Program-made: the position numbers and the translations under genes
Assembly (NCBI GenBank): GCA_964625335.1
Contig: CAZVBE010000020.1
Span: 1 to 41,023 of the forward strand
Length of the DNA: 41,023 nucleotides
From: CAZGUG01 sp964625335
GTDB lineage: Bacteria; Bacillota; Clostridia; Ch29
Reading direction: 5' to 3'
Notes under the pieces: generated by a model
Told to the model about the DNA's origin: nothing
Database searches by the model: none
What the model saw: only the letters and a program-made list of their open reading frames with translations
Shown here: one piece after another, positions 33,347 to 40,733 of the stretch
How positions within the stretch are numbered: position 1 is the first letter of the stretch
How the letters are laid out: every line of letters starts with the position of its first letter

Positions 33347-34291
33347 TCAAATCCTTCTATTTCTTAAATGCTGGTTTATCATGTTTAAAAACTCTTTCAC
33401 CCTGACCTTATCGGTGTGTCTTGAATGCACCAGGTCATATCCATTTTTGGCAATCCTTTTTCTCTCCCTATCGTTTTTCAGGTAATACATTGCAAGGTCA
33501 TAGAAATTGCTATCGGTGCACTCCACAAAGTTTTCGCCGCTGACAAAGCCTAGGTCTTTCAAATCCTTATTACCCTTTGCTATGAGCAGGGTATTGCAGG
33601 CGGGCACTTCAAAGTATTTCCTGACCGGATAATTGAATTTTGTACCACAGGTGAAAAAAAGATTAGCCCTGTTGATTTCTTTGGCGTATTCTTTCCCTGT
33701 ATATATTTTTTTGTTCTCCGGGCCTGTTTCGTAAGGATGTTTGTGATAGACAAAACCCTGCACACCTGTCATTTTCTTTAATACCAGAACCCTGAAGGGG
33801 TACCAGGCACCCCAGCACCTGCCCATCAGCAAAAAGTCAATATCCTTATTAAGCAACCAGTCTTTGAACAGACTGGGATTGTTGCTGAAGGGCAACCACC
33901 TGAATTTGTCTCTTAATTCGGGGAGAGTACGGTAAAAAAAATCCTTTGTTGGGCTAAAAACAAGGTCTATTTTGTTTTCACGGATAAATTTCTTTCTCTC
34001 TTCTGTTTGTGTCTGGAGGTCTATATAGTAAACTCCCTTAGGTATATTTGTAGAACCAAGACCGTATACTCGCGGTGCTAAAGCATAATTATATGCAAAG
34101 TCATAGTAGAGAATGAAATCGGGGAAGAATTTTCTGCCGCTTAATATCCTAAAAATTCGTCCGATTTCCCATCTATCTTTATCCCATATCATTACATCAG
34201 CATGCTTGCTCAATTCTGTTATAAAATGCTTAAAATGCATAAACCTTTTGTTGCTGAGCTTTGCCAGCACAAGTATTTTTCTTCTGGGCAT
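33347..34291 (-). CDS. CgeB-like glycosyltransferase, copy 1
   Basis: This 314-residue protein belongs to the CgeB-like group (glycosyl transferases family 1 C-terminal domain). Its N-terminal half has LYYDFAYNYALAPRVYGLG and GVYYIDLQTQT; the C-terminal half contains HPYETGPENKKIYTGKEYAKEINRANLFFTCGTK, YFEVPACNTLLIAKGN and a C-terminal YYLKNDRERKRIAKNGYDLVHSRHT. In Bacillus CgeB is a spore-coat/crust maturation protein. GGAGG precedes the ATG by 6 bases. It is a tandem paralogue of the next gene upstream (34340-35290), 48 bases away, with very similar sequence. Confidence 0.88.
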   Translation of the reverse strand: MPRRKILVLAKLSNKRFMHFKHFITELSKHADVMIWDKDRWEIGRIFRILSGRKFFPDFILYYDFAYNYALAPRVYGLGSTNIPKGVYYIDLQTQTEERKKFIRENKIDLVFSPTKDFFYRTLPELRDKFRWLPFSNNPSLFKDWLLNKDIDFLLMGRCWGAWYPFRVLVLKKMTGVQGFVYHKHPYETGPENKKIYTGKEYAKEINRANLFFTCGTKFNYPVRKYFEVPACNTLLIAKGNKDLKDLGFVSGENFVECTDSNFYDLAMYYLKNDRERKRIAKNGYDLVHSRHTDKVRVKEFLNMINQHLRNRRI

Positions 34292-34339
34292 ATTTTCCTC
34301 CCCAATCCCAGCAGTCCCATGATCTGCAGGTCAATTTCC

Positions 34340-35290
34340 CTACCTTCTGGCCCTAATAGCATTCAGTTGCTTCTGAATAATTGCAATAAACTCTTTAGCC
34401 CTTTTTCTATTGGTATGCCTTGAATGCACCAGGTCATATCCGTTTTTGGCTATCCGTTCTCTTTCCTTATGGTTTTTCAGGTAATACATAGCAAGGTCAT
34501 AGAAATTGTCATCGGTGCACTCCACAAAGTTCTGGCCGCTGACAAAACCGAGCTCTTTCAAATCCTTATTACCCTTTGCTAAGAGCAGGGTGTTGCAGGC
34601 GGGCACTTCAAAGTACTTGGCAACCGGGTAGCTATACTTAGTACCGCTGGTAATAAATATTTTCGCTCTGTTAATCTCTTTTGCGTATTCTTCTCCCGTA
34701 TACACTCTGCCGCTTTTACATTTCATATCGTAGGGGTGCTGGTGATAAACAAATCCTCTATGCCCCTTAAACCTCTCTATTACCTTGACTCTGAAAGGAT
34801 GCATTTCCCTCTTAACCCGTCCCATAAATAAAATGTCAATATCCTTTCTCAGGGACCAATCCTTGAATACTGCCGGGTTGTTGTTGAAGGGCAGCCACCT
34901 GAATTTACTCTTAAATTCAGGAAGGGTTCTGAAGAAGAAGTCCTTTGAAGGACTGAATATGAGGTCAATTCCATTATTCTTTATAAATTCCTTCCGTTCT
35001 GCAGTTTGGGTTTGAAGGTCTATATAGTAGACTCCCTTTGGTATATTGGTCCATCCAAGACCATAAATCCTGGGGGCATATACATGCCTGTAAACAAAAT
35101 CGTAGTAAAATATAAAATCCGGACTGAAGCCTCTTCCCTTAAGAATCTTCAAAACATGGTTGATTCCCCATCCATCCTTTTCCCACACAACTACATGGGA
35201 ATGATTACGCAGTTCTAAAATAAAATCCCTTAAATGTCTGTTAATAGGCCTGTTTAATTTTGCAAATACCAGGATTCTGATTTTATTCAT
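34340..35290 (-). CDS. CgeB-like glycosyltransferase, copy 2
   Basis: This 316-residue protein parallels copy 1 along its whole length: YYDFVYRHVYAPRIYGLG, GVYYIDLQTQT, RTLPEFKSKFRWLPFNNNP, YTGEEYAKEINRAKIF, KYFEVPACNTLLLAKGNKDL and YYLKNHKERERIAKNGYDLVHSRHT. The most divergent part is the first 70 residues and residues about 165-195, which may set sugar specificity. GTGGAGG precedes the ATG by 6 bases. It lies after a hairpin that closes the upstream protease operon, so transcription of the trailing glycan genes probably starts between 35290 and 35398. Confidence 0.88.
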   Translation of the reverse strand: MNKIRILVFAKLNRPINRHLRDFILELRNHSHVVVWEKDGWGINHVLKILKGRGFSPDFIFYYDFVYRHVYAPRIYGLGWTNIPKGVYYIDLQTQTAERKEFIKNNGIDLIFSPSKDFFFRTLPEFKSKFRWLPFNNNPAVFKDWSLRKDIDILFMGRVKREMHPFRVKVIERFKGHRGFVYHQHPYDMKCKSGRVYTGEEYAKEINRAKIFITSGTKYSYPVAKYFEVPACNTLLLAKGNKDLKELGFVSGQNFVECTDDNFYDLAMYYLKNHKERERIAKNGYDLVHSRHTNRKRAKEFIAIIQKQLNAIRARR

Positions 35291-35398
35291 ACATTTTCCT
35301 CCACAATCAATAGTCCATTATGATAATTTTAAGCTGGTATATTTTTATGTAGTACGCAAAAAAAGTGTTACAGTTAGATATCACGGTAATTTAACCTT

Positions 35399-35431
35399 AA
35401 GGGGATGCCGCTTTAAGACCGGCATCCCCTT
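35399..35431 (-). terminator. Hairpin ending the glycosyltransferase-protease operon
   Basis: AAGGGGATGCCG (35399-35410) and CGGCATCCCCTT (35420-35431) form a perfect 12-bp stem with a 9-base loop. The minus-strand downstream tail is AT-rich but has no clean T-run, so termination strength is uncertain. Confidence 0.6.
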
Positions 35432-35461
35432 ATAATAAAACTCACTATAAATATGGTTTCC

Positions 35462-36142
35462 CTAAATAAACTCAATGTTGAGCAAATGCATAACATGCTC
35501 GATCTTGTTAATTATCCCTAAACCGTCCTGCGCGGCAAACAGAAGTCCCACTGCTCTGTTCTGATCGTCCACGACTATGGAACCGCTGTCTCCTTCCCTG
35601 CAGTGAATTCTGGCTGCAAGCTGATCACAAAAAAGATACTCTTTTCCTGCAAAGGGTATTGTTACAGAATAATTAACCTCGGTTATCTTGCCATGAGTTA
35701 AGCCGGTAGTATGTCCGACTTTCTTAATCCGCATTCCGGGCACTCCGGCAGCGGTTCCGCAAATTCTGCCTATACCCCTGACTTCACAGGAGATTAAGTC
35801 ATGGGATAATGGTTTTGCCACGGCAGCGTCCACCAGATTACTACCGGTATCCTTCAGGGGTACCCAATTATAAAGCCGCCCTATCATCATTGTATAAATA
35901 CCTCCGTCGCTGGCAGAGGGCTGTAGTACCGGATCCCCCAACTTTGCTCTTATATCCAGGATGCTGATGCAGTTGGCAAGTACATGATTATTTGAAAGTA
36001 TTAATAATTCTCCAGTTTTCCTTTGCCTTGCAACTGCTCCAAATGTCCCTCCCTTAGCCTTGGGGTGCCCAATGCTGACTCCGGGCCCAACCGGCCTTCT
36101 CTTTCTTTTATTCAAACCCGGCGGAAGAATAAATCTATTCAT
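35462..36142 (-). CDS. Chymotrypsin-fold serine protease-like protein
   Basis: This 226-residue protein has a full trypsin-like triad in the right order: His53 in ILSNNHVLA, Asp105 in NLVDAAVAK, and Ser186 in REGDSGSIVVD. The segment GGTFGAVARQRKTGELLILS matches the strand before the catalytic His. There is no signal peptide or membrane helix; the N-terminus is basic and proline-rich (PPGLNKRKRRPVGPG). It starts at ATG 36142 and overlaps the stop of the upstream glycosyltransferase in an ATGA arrangement, so it is translationally coupled. It might process a surface protein within the cell or during sporulation; no target is visible. Confidence 0.85.
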   Translation of the reverse strand: MNRFILPPGLNKRKRRPVGPGVSIGHPKAKGGTFGAVARQRKTGELLILSNNHVLANCISILDIRAKLGDPVLQPSASDGGIYTMMIGRLYNWVPLKDTGSNLVDAAVAKPLSHDLISCEVRGIGRICGTAAGVPGMRIKKVGHTTGLTHGKITEVNYSVTIPFAGKEYLFCDQLAARIHCREGDSGSIVVDDQNRAVGLLFAAQDGLGIINKIEHVMHLLNIEFI

Positions 36143-37140
36143 TGTTCAAGCACCTTTTTGTATGCTGTGAGCGTCTCCCCGGCCGCTCGTTCCCATGTAT
36201 AGTTTGAAAGGACATGTTTTTGAAGCTTTTCTCCGTTTTTATTCTCAAGCCCCTGCAATATCGACTGCCTTATGCTGTCAATATCATCCGGCAGGCAATA
36301 ACAGGCGAGCTTACCGAAATACTCCTGCGTACAGCCATATTTTGTAGTTGCAATGGGACATCCTGCTGCTGCAGCTTCCAGGTTTGAAAGCCCCGGTGTC
36401 TCAAACCAACTGGGAAGTACATGTATAGCTGCTGCTGCATAGCTGTCTCTGAGCTGAGCGGAGCTTTGTCCCGGGATAAAAACGACACTCTCTTTGCCTG
36501 CTTTATTGCACCTTTCTCCATATTCCCGGTCGTTCACCGGCCCTATTAAAACCAGTTTTATACCTGTATCCTTAAGCGCTTCTATTAATGCCAGCTGATT
36601 TTTTCTGGGAGAAATCCTGCCAACACACAGAGCGAAATCAGCCAAACCATGCTCTTGAAAAAAACGGTCTTTGTCTCCTTGGGAAAACCTCCTGTCCACA
36701 CAATTCGGAACCACATGATAGGGTTTTTCCGTTTCAAAATTCTTTCTGATTTTTTCCGCCTCAAGCTGCGAATTGGGAAGGAGTATTGATGCCTTTGAAA
36801 GCACAATTCTCCTTAGCATATTTTGCTGATGCCACGCTTTTTGCTTCCAGTCAGGAAGCTCATTATTCATATAGTAATCGCTGTTATCCCAGTAGATTGT
36901 AGAAAGTACTATGGGAATACCTTGTTCATAGGCCCTGTAGGAATAAGCATAGGTTTCCACCACTCTGGTCAGATTAAACAAATGTACCAGGTCGTATCCT
37001 TTATAGTCCTGTGAATACACGGTGGATATATCTACTTGTACTCCCAGACTGCTTAAGTATCTCTTTGTATAAATCATCTGCATACTATCTCCGGCCGGGT
37101 TTGTAAGAAAGTCCGGCCTTATCTGGAACAATACCTTCAT
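36139..37140 (-). CDS. GT4-family glycosyltransferase
   Basis: This 333-residue GT-B enzyme shows the GT4 C-terminal pattern CVGRISPRKNQLALIEAL, LVLIGPV, and a nucleotide-sugar site HVLPSWFETPGLSNLEAAAAGCPIATTKYGCTQEY (E...E spacing as in EX7E). The N-terminal half ends with ILLPNSQLEAEKIR. ATG at 37140 follows AGGGG by 9 bases. The gene heads a two-gene operon with the serine protease, with a 4-base overlap. Product and acceptor are unknown, though the surrounding genes point to envelope or spore-surface glycans. Confidence 0.9.
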   Translation of the reverse strand: MKVLFQIRPDFLTNPAGDSMQMIYTKRYLSSLGVQVDISTVYSQDYKGYDLVHLFNLTRVVETYAYSYRAYEQGIPIVLSTIYWDNSDYYMNNELPDWKQKAWHQQNMLRRIVLSKASILLPNSQLEAEKIRKNFETEKPYHVVPNCVDRRFSQGDKDRFFQEHGLADFALCVGRISPRKNQLALIEALKDTGIKLVLIGPVNDREYGERCNKAGKESVVFIPGQSSAQLRDSYAAAAIHVLPSWFETPGLSNLEAAAAGCPIATTKYGCTQEYFGKLACYCLPDDIDSIRQSILQGLENKNGEKLQKHVLSNYTWERAAGETLTAYKKVLEQ

Positions 37141-37211
37141 GTTATTACCCCTTTTCAAAGCTGGAATAAACTACATTTGTAGCATTTGTCATATTACTTG
37201 CATTATGTCTA

Positions 37212-37239
37212 CCAATGCTATAATATTGATGTACATTGG
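37212..37239. promoter_or_regulatory. Inverted repeat around a possible -10 box before the CAP gene
   Basis: CCAATG (37212-37217) and CATTGG (37234-37239) flank TATAAT (37219-37224). No good -35 box is found at standard spacing, so it may be bound by a regulator or be read by an alternative sigma factor. Confidence 0.35.
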
Positions 37240-37304
37240 TGTCCCGAGTTTCCTGCATGCTTCACACACAAAAAAATTCAAACTAAAAGCAGAGAGGTGG
37301 TTTT

Positions 37305-38078
37305 ATGAAGAAAAAAATTTTAATAATGTTCACAGTAGTTACACTAATGTCCAGCGTTTTGTTTATGCAGAGCGCCCTGGGAGCAACCTACAGCATGGGC
37401 AATGGTCAGAAAATTACCTATAACCAGAGTAACAGTACATATAATAATTACTATTCAGTAAGGAAGCCAAAAATTCAACCTACTAATAGTAAGCCGGGCA
37501 GCAGCGGGAATACCGGCACTCCAGTTGTACCTGCAGCTCCTTCGTCAGGATATGAAACTATTGGAAACACAAAAGTAAACTATGGAAACTCCTCCAATCA
37601 GAACACAAACTACTATCCTGTAGTTATTAATAAGAATACCGGGACAGGCTCGCCTTCAACCGGGCAGCCTGCACCACAGGACCCTCCCGGGAGTGAGGGC
37701 AAGCATCAGCTTACAGCCGGTGAACAAAAGCTTATAAACCTTATAAATGAAGAACGGGCAAAGGCAGGACTTAACCCACTTGCTATTGACTTACAGCTTT
37801 CAAAGGTGGCAAGGATTAAGTCCGAGGATATGAGAACAAACAGTTATTTTGCACATACATCTCCTACTTACGGCTCACCCTTCCAGATGATGAAAGACTT
37901 CGGTATATCTTACAAAAGCGCAGCCGAAAACCTTGCAAAGACCTCAGGCGTGGATAGGGCTCACACAGGTTTTATGAACTCGGAGGGTCACAGGAAGAAT
38001 ATTCTTACTCCGGGGTTTACCCATATCGGGGTTGGGATATCGGGCACCTATTATACCGAGATGTTTATAAGGAAATAG
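37305..38078 (+). CDS. Secreted CAP/SCP-domain protein (YkwD-like)
   Basis: This 257-residue protein has a signal peptide (about residues 1-26, ending SALGA), a Ser/Asn/Tyr/Pro-rich linker with two related TYNNYYSV/NTNYYPVV motifs, and a C-terminal CAP domain from about residue 133. CAP signatures are NEERAKAGLNPL, YFAHTSP, SAAENLA, GHRKNIL and HIGVGI. Bacterial CAP proteins of this type are abundant in spore-formers and are often spore-associated. The ATG has AGAGGTGG upstream. It is divergent from the glycosyltransferase-protease operon, with a terminator at 38081-38113. Confidence 0.9.
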   Translation: MKKKILIMFTVVTLMSSVLFMQSALGATYSMGNGQKITYNQSNSTYNNYYSVRKPKIQPTNSKPGSSGNTGTPVVPAAPSSGYETIGNTKVNYGNSSNQNTNYYPVVINKNTGTGSPSTGQPAPQDPPGSEGKHQLTAGEQKLINLINEERAKAGLNPLAIDLQLSKVARIKSEDMRTNSYFAHTSPTYGSPFQMMKDFGISYKSAAENLAKTSGVDRAHTGFMNSEGHRKNILTPGFTHIGVGISGTYYTEMFIRK

Positions 38079-38080
38079 AC

Positions 38081-38113
38081 AAAGGGCTGTTATCATAAGA
38101 TAGCAGCCCTTTC
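38081..38113 (+). terminator. Rho-independent terminator after the CAP gene
   Basis: AAAGGGCTG (38081-38089) pairs with CAGCCCTTT (38105-38113), and inner TATC/GATA extends the stem. The T-tract is only three bases long. Confidence 0.7.
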
Positions 38114-38154
38114 GCGTCTAGCCGGCTCAAGTTGTTAGGGGAGGCCATTGTAAA

Positions 38155-38778
38155 CTAGAAAGCACTCAGTTGCTCAGGGAATATCTGAGTAAAGGGTAAA
38201 TCAAGGAACTCCTCGCATATATCTCTTGGAATGAACTCTTCGCAGATGTCAGGTACGCAGTAACCCAGCGAGAGTACTGTAAGTTCTACCCTTCCAACCA
38301 CCTTGATGACTACCAGGGCTCCTATTGTTAGTACCAAGCAATTGTTTCTGATAGTTGTTCTCAGAGCCTCAGATCGGGTTTCCAATACGATATTAAATGA
38401 GAATTCATCAAAGGGATTTTCTGGTATTCTCACGGCATCATCTTTGAAAAAGTCGACACAGCTTTCAACTGAAACTATACATCCTTCTGCATTCCTTACC
38501 CTTACTACAAAGGGTATCCTGAGGGTGAAAGTAATCCTGTTTAGCGTGGGATCTGTGTCATCTATCGGAGTTATGTTTAAAGTCCCCTCCACAATGAATC
38601 CCGGTTGAAACGTTACATCTACAAAAGTAAATGGTCCTCCACTGTCCGGCAGTTCAGCTATTGCTTCCGGGATGCATTCTCTTTGAAAGCACTGGAAAAA
38701 TACTTTATCTGTAATTACGCATTCCGGAATTGGTTCATAGGGTTCCTGTTGCAGAAACCTGGCTTTTTTGACTTCCAT
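38155..38778 (-). CDS. Beta-rich, cysteine-containing protein of unknown function
   Basis: This 207-residue protein has no signal peptide or membrane helix. It contains nine Cys, grouped as a Cys-x10-Cys-x4-Cys set near residues 20-35 (ECVITDKVFFQCFQREC), two in the middle (EGCIVSVESC), one in NNC and three near the C-terminus (GYCVPDICEEF...DICEEF). The middle is rich in alternating hydrophobic residues (RITFTLRIPFVVRVRN), suggesting beta strands. Similar-looking proteins occur in Clostridia and I suspect a spore or surface structural role, possibly related to SPOCS-like domains, but this is not proven. GGGGG lies 9 bases before the ATG; it is followed by the CAP gene's terminator on the opposite strand. 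Confidence 0.75.
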   Translation of the reverse strand: MEVKKARFLQQEPYEPIPECVITDKVFFQCFQRECIPEAIAELPDSGGPFTFVDVTFQPGFIVEGTLNITPIDDTDPTLNRITFTLRIPFVVRVRNAEGCIVSVESCVDFFKDDAVRIPENPFDEFSFNIVLETRSEALRTTIRNNCLVLTIGALVVIKVVGRVELTVLSLGYCVPDICEEFIPRDICEEFLDLPFTQIFPEQLSAF

Positions 38779-39007
38779 ATACTATCCCCCTTTTACTAAT
38801 ATAAAATGTAATGATATTTCTTCTGTACTGTCACTTTCATATTATGAATATGTAAATGAAATGGTGAAGAATTTGCCTAATAAAGTTTAATCCAATAAAC
38901 TGGATAGCTTAACTCCGGTAAATGCTCGTCGTACATGCCCTATTGAACATATATCCGATAATTAGGCATATAATTTATTAACAAGCTATAGGGCGGTGAT
39001 ATAGTGT

Positions 39008-40465
39008 ATGGACAAATATATTTGCCACGAATACATAATAATAAAGAATAAAACCCAATCCTGGCACTTTGCCTGCAAACAGAACAGCATAATATATAGA
39101 ATGCGTGGTGAAAACGGGTGTTGGGCGGACGATACCAAACTACTGGATAATGTGTTGGATGATTTTTCTGTTGATTCAGATTCGACAGGGAACCTTCATC
39201 TTATATGTTTAAATACAAAGGGGGAACTCATTTACTTTGTGTATAAAGGAACTCATTGGTATAATAAAGTACTTGCTACTTTCCCTCTGGATAGATACAA
39301 ACTGGAATACCTGACAATTTCATGCCGGGGCAAGCATATAAACATATTTTTTGCGGTATGCCCTCTAAAAAACCCAAGCGTTTGCAGTATACAGCATAAT
39401 TTCTGGAACGGCGGCAAATGGGAAAACTTCAAGGTAGTACGGATAACGTCAGATGGTAGTATTGATCCTTTTTATGTGGGATATGACCATGCGGGTACCA
39501 TTCACCTTGTCTATAAAGCACCAAGATTGGGTGTTGAGCAGTTATACTACTGCAAATTCCGCCCTGATTATTCCGTATGGGGCAACCCTGAAAAAATTAC
39601 AACAGTGGGCGGAGGAGATTCCTATCATTATGCGCTGACAAACAATAATGATACCCTGCATCTGGTGTGGAACTATCTGGTAAACGGCGTTAATCATATC
39701 AAATATTTGCAGCGTACCAAGATAAGCTATCAAAGAGCCGTATGGAAAAACGATTCAATAATATCCGGTGAAGGAGCAGATAATGAACAACCTCTTTTCT
39801 ACATAATCGGTAATACTCAATGGGTTGTATGGATACATAAAAGCTTGCTGTTTGGCAGCTTCAGCTATGACGAAGGCAAGAACTGGACCAGTCCGGTTCG
39901 TATAGATATTCCGCTGGATTGTCGGTTAAAAACATATAAAATTGTTTTAGATAGGAGTGAATACCCTGAAATATCGGTTTTACTTGCTTATGGTTATGAA
40001 AGGGAGGGAGATATTATAATTCCTGTTATTGATGACGTTCTCGATAGTGAGCATCCAAAAGCCGAGGATCAAAAAGTGAGTATTGATGTTGATGAGGAGA
40101 AGATTAAAGAGTATGCTATCGAGGCCAAAAACTTTATCAGTAAACTGGTAGAAGAAGTCGGCAAGATAGAAGGCAAAAAAAAGGAAATTGAAGGAATGAT
40201 AATGAAACAGACTGATGAAATAAAGCAAAGCTGCAACGACCTGGAAGAATTCAAAAAAGAAGTGCAGCGACTGGGGGAAAAATTAGAAAAAATTAAAAAC
40301 GAAAACTCGGGAATAATGTCCTCTATAAGCAATTGGCAAAACAAATTTAAAGAGCATCAACAAGCCCTCGAAGAAATGACTAACAAGCATATTGAGCTTT
40401 GGGAGAAGTCTAAGTGTTTTTCTGAACGGAGCCTGGTAAGGAAATTACTAGATTTTTTTAAATAG
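39008..40465 (+). CDS. Beta-propeller-like protein with C-terminal coiled coil
   Basis: This 485-residue protein has no signal peptide. Residues about 1-340 contain several repeats with a D/N-x-x-G-x-[LI]-H-L-[IV] core (DSTGNLHLICL, DHAGTIHLVYK, NNDTLHLVWN), each followed by a Tyr/Trp-rich segment, which suggests a BNR/Kelch-like beta-propeller. From about residue 355 a Glu/Lys-rich heptad region (EEIKEYAI...HIELWEKSK) forms a long coiled coil. GGGCGGTGA lies 8 bases before the ATG. It may act as an adhesin-like or scaffold protein. It is convergent with the DUF3343 gene at a single-base gap. Confidence 0.85.
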   Translation: MDKYICHEYIIIKNKTQSWHFACKQNSIIYRMRGENGCWADDTKLLDNVLDDFSVDSDSTGNLHLICLNTKGELIYFVYKGTHWYNKVLATFPLDRYKLEYLTISCRGKHINIFFAVCPLKNPSVCSIQHNFWNGGKWENFKVVRITSDGSIDPFYVGYDHAGTIHLVYKAPRLGVEQLYYCKFRPDYSVWGNPEKITTVGGGDSYHYALTNNNDTLHLVWNYLVNGVNHIKYLQRTKISYQRAVWKNDSIISGEGADNEQPLFYIIGNTQWVVWIHKSLLFGSFSYDEGKNWTSPVRIDIPLDCRLKTYKIVLDRSEYPEISVLLAYGYEREGDIIIPVIDDVLDSEHPKAEDQKVSIDVDEEKIKEYAIEAKNFISKLVEEVGKIEGKKKEIEGMIMKQTDEIKQSCNDLEEFKKEVQRLGEKLEKIKNENSGIMSSISNWQNKFKEHQQALEEMTNKHIELWEKSKCFSERSLVRKLLDFFK

Positions 40466-40466
40466 T

Positions 40467-40733
40467 TTAAAATACTTTGGTGTAGTTTAATGAATGCCCG
40501 ATTTTTGAAGCTTTGTATACTCCCTTTAAACAAATTTTGCAACCTAATATTTGCTCACGTATATGTTTGATTCTCATCAGGTCGCCCGATATAACCAGCG
40601 AATAACTGCAGGCTTTACCCAGTTTGCCGGGAGTGGGCCGTAATATGGGACTATAACCCTTCTCCTTTAGTTTGGCTTCCATATAAATTGCCTGGCTTCT
40701 GGAATTAAAAACAAAATAATACTTGGCAGTCAC
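40467..40733 (-). CDS. Divergent DUF3343-family small protein
   Basis: This 88-residue protein resembles DUF3343 (putative Se/S-carrier-like) in YYFVFNSRSQAIYMEAKLKEKGYSPILRPTP, where the family shows a phenylalanine-rich strand and a LIPTPR motif. The usual Cys-containing SSGCG part reads GKACSYS here, with Cys but different spacing. I start it at GTG 40733, 8 bases after GGGAG; GTG 40742 abuts that site. Its role is unknown. It is convergent with the propeller gene. Confidence 0.65.
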   Translation of the reverse strand: MTAKYYFVFNSRSQAIYMEAKLKEKGYSPILRPTPGKLGKACSYSLVISGDLMRIKHIREQILGCKICLKGVYKASKIGHSLNYTKVF

